From Catonia carolina (Eukaryota; Arthropoda; Insecta; Hemiptera; Achilidae): DNA of 64,000 nucleotides. Of this stretch, positions 57,420 to 64,000 are shown one piece after another. Location of the stretch: positions 54,603,722-54,667,721 of the forward strand of contig JAQMRL010000005.1 in assembly GCA_035578175.1 (NCBI GenBank). Reading direction: 5' to 3'. The stretch's first letter is position 1. The number at the start of each line of letters is the position of its first letter. Made by a program: the position numbers and the translations under genes. A model generated the notes under the pieces. It ran no database searches and was not told the origin of the DNA. It saw nothing but the letters and a program-made list of their open reading frames with translations.

Positions 57420-57755
57420 CCCACCGGGTTGGTCTAGAGGTAAAGTCGTCGCCAAAATCAGCTGTTTAACAGCTGATTTTCGGAGACGATGGTTCCTGGT
57501 TCAAATCCTAGTAAAGGTAGTTACTTTTATTTGGATTTGAATACTAGAGAGTGGTTACCGGTGTACTTTGATGGTTGGGGTTCAATTAACCATACTCTCT
57601 CAGGAATGGTCAGCCTGGGTCTGTACAAGACTACACCTCATTTACACGTCATACACATCATCCTCATCTCATTGGGTCATGGGGTTGCTTATTGTTCTGA
57701 ATTGAAAAGATTGCAACGTACATAAATTAGGGATTACAAAAAAAAAAAAAAAAAA
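57420..57755 (+). mobile_element. tRNA-derived SINE family C, full-length copy
   Basis: It starts CCCACCGGGTTGGTCTAGAG (A-box region TGGTCTAGAGGTAAAG) and carries the B box GGTTCAAATCC at 57498-57508. It ends in an 18-base poly-A followed by TTTGACTAG, matching TTTTGACTTA before the element as a short target duplication. Between the boxes, where a tRNA has its anticodon arm, lies the perfect 27-base palindrome AAAATCAGCTGTT-T-AACAGCTGATTTT (57454-57480). It should be transcribed by RNA polymerase III and moved by a LINE. The 78-codon frame across it is incidental. Confidence 0.9.
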
Positions 57756-57756
57756 T

Positions 57757-58050
57757 TTGACTAGAGCCTTCCTAAAATGTCACAACTTGACTTGCTAACC
57801 GTTCCCCATAATTGTAATCTATATGCCCAAATAGGCTTAAGTATAAATTTATAAACTATCATTTTATAAAATTAAAATAGCAAACAAAAATATAAAACAT
57901 CAGGTAAACGAGAAAAAGGTCATTTGACGTTTTTCTAATTGGCCGAAACAATTACAAGAGAAGAATATGAAATAAAATTTTAAATTATTATAGATATTTT
58001 ATTAAACCTTAAATATTTTTAACAAATTAACGGTTAAGGAATTTTATTTT
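57757..58050. other. AT-rich sequence, nothing recognised
   Basis: No gene or element ends recognised. Confidence 0.45.
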
Positions 58051-58051
58051 T

Positions 58052-59002
58052 ACTTTTTCTTGCCTATTTGAATTTATAGGAAGGAAAGTATTGTTTTCAT
58101 GTTGATTTTTCAAAATCGACTTTTCACCGGATATACATGTTTTCAGACCCCCTGAACCCAAAAAACATGTTTTAAGCGGTTGGTCTGTGAATGTGTCAGT
58201 GTGTCTGTCTGTGTGTGTGAACAAAATATTTTAAGAACGGAAGATCCTACAAAGTTGAAACGTGAGACTTAAGTTGAATATTACTAAGGGACTTGATACG
58301 AACATTTTCATCAAAATCGGTCAACCAGAAGTAGTAGTTTATTCGTATAATTTTTCACTTTTTTGCGATTTTCTCAAAAACGATTCCTACAATTTTTTTT
58401 AACGGCCTCTTTTACTTTATTTTTTATGCTCTACAAGATAGGTATTTCATAGATATTTCAGCATATCTGCTGAAATGCTTGCAAAGGTTGTTTTCTCGTA
58501 AAAAAACGTTGTTTTTTAAGATTGAGACTTTAATTGCATTTTAGCGTAAAAATGTATAAATTAAAGTTGTAGAGAATTTAAAATCCTACAACTTTTATTC
58601 CAAACTATTTTTTTGTACAACGCTTAGTTTAGCGGTAATTAGTGATTTTCAATTTTTTTTCATGAAAATCTGTAACAAAAATTGAATTTTTTAAAGATTT
58701 TGGCCTTAGTACGCATTTTACGACAAAAATGTACATAATCGGATTTATAGGAAGTTAAAAGATCTACAAATTTTACATAGAGAATTTTTTTCTACAGAGC
58801 CTAGTTTAGCGTGAAAGAGTGATTTTCCGTGTTATTAAGGTTGGTTTTAATTTTGCATCATTCACTCATGATTAAAATTAGGTTATCTTTTTTAAGGTTA
58901 ATTTTTTTTGTTCATTTTTAATGTTTTATTACTAATGTTAAATTATATTGGTTATTATTTTCATTGGCAAGAGAAAGTCGTGTGAATGTTTCTCACCTGA
59001 TT
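58052..59002 (+). repeat. Family B TG-core repeat, copy B6
   Basis: Outer end ACTTTTTCTTGCCTATTTGA, inner end TTGGCAAGAGAAAGTCGTGT to TTTCTCACCTGATTATT. The TG tract is almost lost (about 58190-58220), which suggests an old copy. A small local duplication (GATATTTCAGCATATCTGCTG) lies near 58450. Confidence 0.88.
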
Positions 59003-59044
59003 ATTAATTTTTTTTCATCAAATTTGTTCAATTTTTAAACTGCA

Positions 59045-59110
59045 GTCAGGATTCGAATCGGAGACTTTCAGTGGTATTATGTGCTACCGATTGAACATCG
59101 AGGTGATCGA
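59045..59110 (-). repeat. tRNA-like sequence, probable SINE head
   Basis: The minus strand reads TGTTCAATCGGTAGCACA and then GATTCGAATCCTGACTG about 35 bases on, resembling A and B boxes. The acceptor arms do not pair, so a functional tRNA is unlikely. Confidence 0.4.
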
Positions 59111-59762
59111 TGTACAGTTTTGTCGTATTGGATTTAAGTTGTTTGTCTTGAAATATTGACGTAACTTAAATTGAGAGTGATTTATAAATGGACAAAACTA
59201 AAGTGGTATTTTTGCATTCATGAGGTTACATGTTTGATTCCCACCCTGATCAGTTACTTTATATTCCTCTATCATCAAGGCAATTAACATAATAATATTT
59301 CCTTATAGGCCTAATAATTAATTAGTGGAGAGACGCTAAGGATAACAACATATAGGCTAGACTAGTTTTTATAAATCTCATTAAATTATTCTTCCTCTAA
59401 TGTCTTCATGAATATTGAATTACATTTACTACAGTCGTATATTTGGTCCATGGAAATTAATAAACGGTATTCCCATCTCTGTTTTAAATTTCTCTAAATC
59501 AGATTCAGAGGGTTTTCCTCACTTTAATAATGCATTTTTGGAAAAAGTATTGTTACGTTTAAAATTTTTAGTTTAGTTAATTGAAAACACTGTTATATTC
59601 GGATCAGTAATCTTATTTGCAATTCCGTGACTTAGTGTAAACGTATTTTACAACAAAATCGAAGGTGTTGGTTTCAATTCTCTAATAAGGTCAGCAAAAT
59701 TTATGACTGTAAAACTCACAGTTATATTTCTGTAGCTCACTTTGTTTGGTAATGAGAAAGCT
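59111..59762. other. AT-rich sequence, nothing recognised
   Basis: No gene or element ends recognised. Confidence 0.45.
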
Positions 59763-59771
59763 ATTGATGCG

Positions 59772-60097
59772 ACATTTTTTAAAATCCCTAATGTGTAAAC
59801 GGTGCAATGTGTTCAATTCAGAACAATAAGCAACTCAATGAGATGAGGATGATTTGTGTATGACGTGTAAATCTGTAGTCTTGTACAGACCCAGATCGAT
59901 TATTTTTAAGAGAGTAGCCTATGGTTAATTGAACCCAAACAACTAAAGCACACCGGTAACCACTGTCTAGTATTCAAATCCGTGTAAAATACCTACCTTT
60001 ACTAGGATTTGAACCAGGAACCTTCGCCTCCGAAAATTAGGTGTTAAACAGCTGACTCGGGGCGACGACTTTACCTTTAGACCAATCCGGTGGGTCA
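59772..60097 (-). mobile_element. tRNA-derived SINE family C, inverted copy
   Basis: A perfect 9-bp target duplication ATTGATGCG lies at 59763-59771 and 60098-60106. The minus strand starts GACCCACCGGATTGGTCTAA and has the intact B box GGTTCAAATCC. The palindrome has decayed (GTCAGCTGTTTAACACCTAA). The short A-rich tail abuts the left duplication. Confidence 0.9.
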
Positions 60098-60106
60098 ATT
60101 GATGCG

Positions 60107-60435
60107 CTTAACAAACAAAAAAAATAAATTTATTGGTCTCCAAAATTATTTAGTCATTTATTCTATTGTGTTTTTACTTTCTGAAGGCCACAGAAACGAT
60201 TAGCATACTGATAACGATCAGGTTATCTAATGGACAACACCGCAGCCGAGCTGGGATTTCCAAATTTGGTGTTGTCACTTCACCACGGGCCAGTTACACA
60301 GGAGTTGAGCCCAATTTTACATTATCTGTTACTAGCATGCCCTGCGGGGTTTCGCACGCAAAACGTGTGTAATCAATTTTTTTTAATGAATAAGTAACAG
60401 ACATTGTGTAGCCGCTAGATCGACTATATACTTCA
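60107..60435. other. Mixed sequence with an unexplained frame
   Basis: A 68-codon plus-strand frame (60166-60372) contains SRAGISKFGVVTSPRASYTG and CGVSHAKRV. The block TGCCCTGCGGGGTTTCGCAC resembles part of a widespread insect repeat. Not assigned. Confidence 0.3.
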
Positions 60436-60437
60436 AC

Positions 60438-60479
<42 letters not shown>

Positions 60480-60567
60480 GCTACACACACATACACCAAA
60501 TTTTGATAAATTTTCCCGTGTACGTCTCTCGCTACTCTTACAGTATGTAGGTACTGTCTTCAACAAT

Positions 60568-60604
<37 letters not shown>

Positions 60605-60690
60605 CACTACGTTCTGATAATTTTCCTCGCATACGTCTCTCACCAACTTCAAACCTTCATCAACTTCAACAGCAATACCTACTCACATGT

Positions 60691-60721
<31 letters not shown>

Positions 60722-60722
60722 T
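60438..60722. repeat. CA tracts embedded in a larger tandem unit
   Basis: Three CA tracts (about 60440-60475, 60570-60603 and 60690-60722) alternate with related spacers. GATAAATTTTCCCGTGTACG TCTCTC and GATAATTTTCCTCGCATACG TCTCTC are diverged copies of one spacer, giving a higher-order unit of about 120-130 bp. Confidence 0.85.
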
Positions 60723-60724
60723 AT

Positions 60725-61130
60725 TTTTGAAAACCTTCATTAGGGCCCTTAGGGTTATCATTACTGAAAATTTTCAAATAAAATGTTGCTGTGAATATAA
60801 ATATAAATATGCGTTCAAAACCTCATGAAATTCCGTTTTATAGTTTTGGAAATTAGCCTGTACAAAAAACACGCTTTATCTTTATAATATTAATAAAGAT
60901 TTATATATTCGGAATTGTATTATATTTTCACTCATTTTAAAGATATTTCCATGAAGTTTTTGAAACTGGCTGATAAAGAAATCAAATCGAATAATGATTT
61001 TTGTTGATTTAGCATGCGATTGTAATCCTAACGCTACCTTCAATTCTCCTGTATTAAAAAGTTCCGTATTATGGCTGAAAATATCTGGTCACGTTATTTT
61101 GTATGCAGATTTTCAGTTTGTAAATTTCTT
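60725..61130. other. AT-rich sequence, nothing recognised
   Basis: No gene or element ends recognised. Confidence 0.45.
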
Positions 61131-61194
61131 TAGGAATTTTCTGATCCAGGAGTATCTGATCTAGGAATTGTCTGATTCAGGAGTTTTCTGATCA

Positions 61195-61800
61195 CACGCT
61201 TGTTTTTTGAAGACAGATTTTTCAAAGTACGGCTGGGACCAGAATTCTCAGAATCATATCTGATCAAAGCTGAGGTTTCACAAGGAGCAATAATATTACC
61301 ACGACTATACATTGCGTTTACGCACGATGTTCCGTTTGCAAAAAGTGTTCTAACTGCCCAAATACTGATGGTACAATGGTACAGCGATTTTATCCGTCGG
61401 ATATACTCTGCAGAAAGCCAAGAATATTATTCAAGATCATCTGAATCGAGTTGAAATTTGGCTGAAAAAGTGGAGGATAATTGTTAACACGCACAAATCC
61501 ATCCAGGTTACATTTTCACTTCGATATCGTACATGTCCCTCTCTTCTTCTGAATAAAGCCAATATTCAGCAACATCACAAAGTAAAATACCTTTAGGTCT
61601 ATGACTGGATACCACTTAAGACTGACATGGAGCAATCAACGTTTGGAATTAAATAATCGTTTTAAACGATATTTAAACCTACTTGGCTGTACGGTATCCA
61701 ACTCCTAAGTGTAGCTGAAAGAAATATTATTTCCAAAATTCAGGCTTTCCAATCTGAGATCTTTAGATCAATATTACTTATGCTCCTTTCTATGTTTCAA
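61195..61800 (+). pseudogene. Jockey-like RT remnant
   Basis: The plus strand reads EDRFFKVRLGPEFSESYLIK AEVSQGAIILPRLYIAFTHD, matching the non-LTR RT stretch R.F.V......S....I.AGVPQGS.LGP.LY...T.D. Downstream, in other frames, are an RVEIWLKKWRIIVNTHKS-type segment, then VTFSLRYRTCPSLLLNKANI and VKYL. The YADD catalytic motif cannot be read (VQWYSD-like sequence occupies the place). Frameshifts and stops are frequent. Confidence 0.8.
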
Positions 61801-61943
61801 ATTTAATGATTTACAACAATTTAAACATTCTTTTTGTAAATGAATTTGCTCAACCAATGTAGGTATTTAAAATTTAATAATCAACTAAACTCATATCCGA
61901 ACCCCCTAATACAAGACCTACGACAAAGACAGATACTACTTAT

Positions 61944-62319
61944 GTTGTTAAGTTCATCAGCCGAAAGCTGGTTTGAACCTTTAGAGGTTTTACTAAATAA
62001 AACGAGGAGTGATGTGGTTTACCATGCCTTTCTTACTGAGTTAAAAAGTATGCTTATCAGCATGCCAGGCCCTAAAAGCATCCACTATGCACCCTGCAAA
62101 TAGGGCACCTTCACCACAGGGTCTGGCTGTATAATAAAATTCATTACTCTCAGAGGAGATAACTCTGAATAGTGGCTTTTACACCTCGGCCTCTTCTGTT
62201 CTTAAATGCTTCAGTCATTTGTATGACCATGTAATAAGAAACAGAACTATTTTTGTTACCCTGGAACTAGCAGATCGAGTGAAAATAATTTAACACTCCA
62301 CCTGTCTGTTATGGACAAG
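61944..62319 (-). mobile_element. SINE-like family A, copy A11
   Basis: Flanks TACTACTTAT (61934-61943) and TACTACTAAT (62320-62329) form a 10-bp target duplication with mismatches. It has a deletion in the CACTTTCACTTCATTCACC block. It inserted just 3' of the jockey remnant. Confidence 0.9.
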
Positions 62320-62472
62320 TACTACTAATCAGAACACTAAAAAGAAGATGAAGTCGTTATCTGCTAAATTAAGAGAACAAACATAATAATAATAAATATA
62401 CAAAAAAAAACAAAAAAAACAGTTTTTGTTTTTTATTTTTATATGTTAGCTATCCAACTTAGTGGTATTGTG

Positions 62473-62829
62473 TGTTGTTTAGGTCATCAGCCAAAAGGCT
62501 GGCTTGAAACTGTAGATGTTTTACTAAGTAAAACGAGAAGTTGAGGTGGTTTACCAATGCCTTACCAACTGAGTGAAAAAGTACGCTTATCAGCATGCCG
62601 AGCCCTTTGAAAAGCACAATAAACACAAAAGCACAGTATTGAGAATTCAATACTTTCAGAGGAAATAACTTCGATTAGTGTCTTTTACACCTCTGCCTCT
62701 TCTGTTCTTAAATGATTCATTTATTTAATTGGGTGAGAGCATGTGATAAGAAACAGAACTATTTATTTTAGCTCTGCAACAAACAGATTAAGTGTAAATA
62801 ATTTGACACTCCACCTGTCTGTTACGGGT
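62473..62829 (-). mobile_element. SINE-like family A, copy A12
   Basis: It starts GTTGTTTAGGTCATCAGCC (plus strand) and ends CCACCTGTCTGTTACGGG. Its middle (about 62610-62650) has AAAGCACAATAAACACAAAA in place of the conserved CAGACCCTGTGGTGAATGAA block, a local replacement or deletion. The flanking duplication is unclear. Confidence 0.85.
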
Positions 62830-64000
62830 TGTTCGTATGTATCGTATAAAATAAAAGTGAAAAAATATTAATATCTATTAAGTTAAGTAGTTTATTGTAA
62901 TTTATAGTTTAGAACTGTAATAAATATTTTTTGTAAATTTAAAAGGATGTTTTGTTGTATATAAATTAACAGATCCAGAAAGAACCTGAAATAAACGTCA
63001 CAATATGTTTAATAAAGATGAATGGCATCTTGGAATACTTGTGGTAAATGGCAGAGAGTTGTAGAACAGCCGCTGTAATAATTATAATTTTCTTCTAAGT
63101 TGACAAATCCATGTTTAAAATTTAAATTAAGAGATGTCAGTAAATATCACCTTGACTTTAATACTACATGTGATAAAAATAATGGAAGAAAATTTAATGA
63201 AAGTAAAACTGAAAATAAAGTCGAAATCACCTGAAAATTTACCTTCTATTTGTATTCGCAAATCTCTCAATATATAGTCCACATATCACATATTCATCTG
63301 TCAGTCAGAAACACACAGATAGAGGGGGTTAGACCTAGAACCAGTTTCAATCTAATACAGATAATATAACGCCAGGACCTCAGTTCACTTTCACTGCAAA
63401 CCTTCGTGCGGCAGTATCGGTCGGCGAGTGCGTACCCCGATTCGACCGCTTTATCTAGACCAGACTTGATTACACCTGACCAATATTGGTCAAGTTTTTA
63501 TTCAAAGCTACCGTAAGGTTAAACGTTTGAACTGTTACGTTTGATCTGTAAATTTATTACATAAAATAATAACAATAAACTTAAAAAATAAATCTTTAAT
63601 ATATAATTATTTTTTAATAAAGTAATTTTAAAATAAAATAAATATCCTAATTTTTAAACAGAACCTATAATAACAACAAAAAATAATTGAAAGTTTCGTA
63701 ATTATATTTTTAACTAATAATTAAAATTGGTATCCTTAAATATTTCATAAATATGTGAAAAATATAAAAAATTGACTAATAAAAAATATTATGTTTATTA
63801 TAACTTTAATTAATTAAAAATTACACATTTTTTTGAAATACTTCATTATTTACAAAGTTAAATTTCTGATAATAGTAATTAATTTATTATCATAAAATCA
63901 ACAAAAATAATTGAAATTAGTGTCAAATAAATCCCAAAATTTATATTACGTTATAAACCTGTTGTAAAAGTAATTTCCTTAAATTCCTGACTATTTTAAT
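62830..64000. other. AT-rich sequence with one GC-balanced patch
   Basis: About 63370-63490 is GC-balanced (CCTTCGTGCGGCAGTATCGG, GAGTGCGTACCCCGATTCGA) in otherwise very AT-rich DNA. TCAGTTCACTTTCACTGC upstream could be an arthropod-type initiator, but there is no gene to attach it to. The last 500 bp is almost pure A/T. Confidence 0.4.

Overview
The window is AT-rich DNA of a repeat-laden animal genome, very probably an arthropod and most likely an insect. The evidence is the mix of repeats: mariner-type transposases with D-D-D motifs, jockey-like and other non-LTR reverse transcriptases (RTs), tRNA-headed SINEs with poly-A tails, and long CA/TG and GAA microsatellites. There are no bacterial operons, ribosome-binding sites or phage genes. 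I could not name the species. I found no intact host gene, no exon chain, and no functional tRNA or rRNA gene. Every protein-like reading frame I could recognise belongs to a decayed mobile element.

Layout. 0-10 kb: a deleted copy of a TG-core repeat (family B), a LINE 3' end split by a 363-bp MITE, an internally deleted mariner-like element, and a foldback element with a GC-rich hairpin and a 780-bp element retaining only the transposase N-terminus. Then come a tRNA-type SINE head and a full family B copy flanked by 123-bp direct repeats. 10-22 kb: two related LTR-plus-leader units in opposite orientation (one inside a LINE), a deleted mariner-like copy, a 445-bp GAA/GGA tract on a LINE tail, two LINE 3' ends facing each other, and a mariner whose two ends are both copies of its 3' end. 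22-32 kb: SINE-like family A copies (two of them flank a near-perfect palindrome, two form a tandem dimer), a 2.1-kb foldback made of two family B arms, and a jockey RT fragment between two truncated SINE A copies. 32-45 kb: another family B copy, a transposon-like unit, several jockey 3' fragments (one split by a 1.46-kb insertion), a second copy of the rearranged mariner inside a LINE, and more SINEs. 45-54 kb: a broken transposase spanning most of its length, joined to a truncated N-terminus-only element, a LINE 5' end followed by a SINE A, a 590-bp MITE, and a third N-terminus-only copy. 54-64 kb: a ten-unit satellite of about 210 bp, an AT palindromic tract, a poly-A-tailed SINE C and its inverted copy, a family B copy, CA-rich tandem units, a jockey RT, and two more SINE A copies.

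The elements act as parasites of one another rather than as a pathway. Decayed LINEs are the likely source of retroposition machinery for the SINEs. The rearranged and deleted mariner derivatives keep their termini but have lost catalytic residues or domains, so any mobility depended on transposase supplied from elsewhere. The nesting gives relative ages, and in one case an empty site in the same window. The least explained items are family B and its 2.1-kb foldback, the direct repeats around one B copy, the rearranged mariner subfamily, and the SINE C palindrome lying where an anticodon arm would be. All family assignments come from reading the sequence and were not searched against databases.
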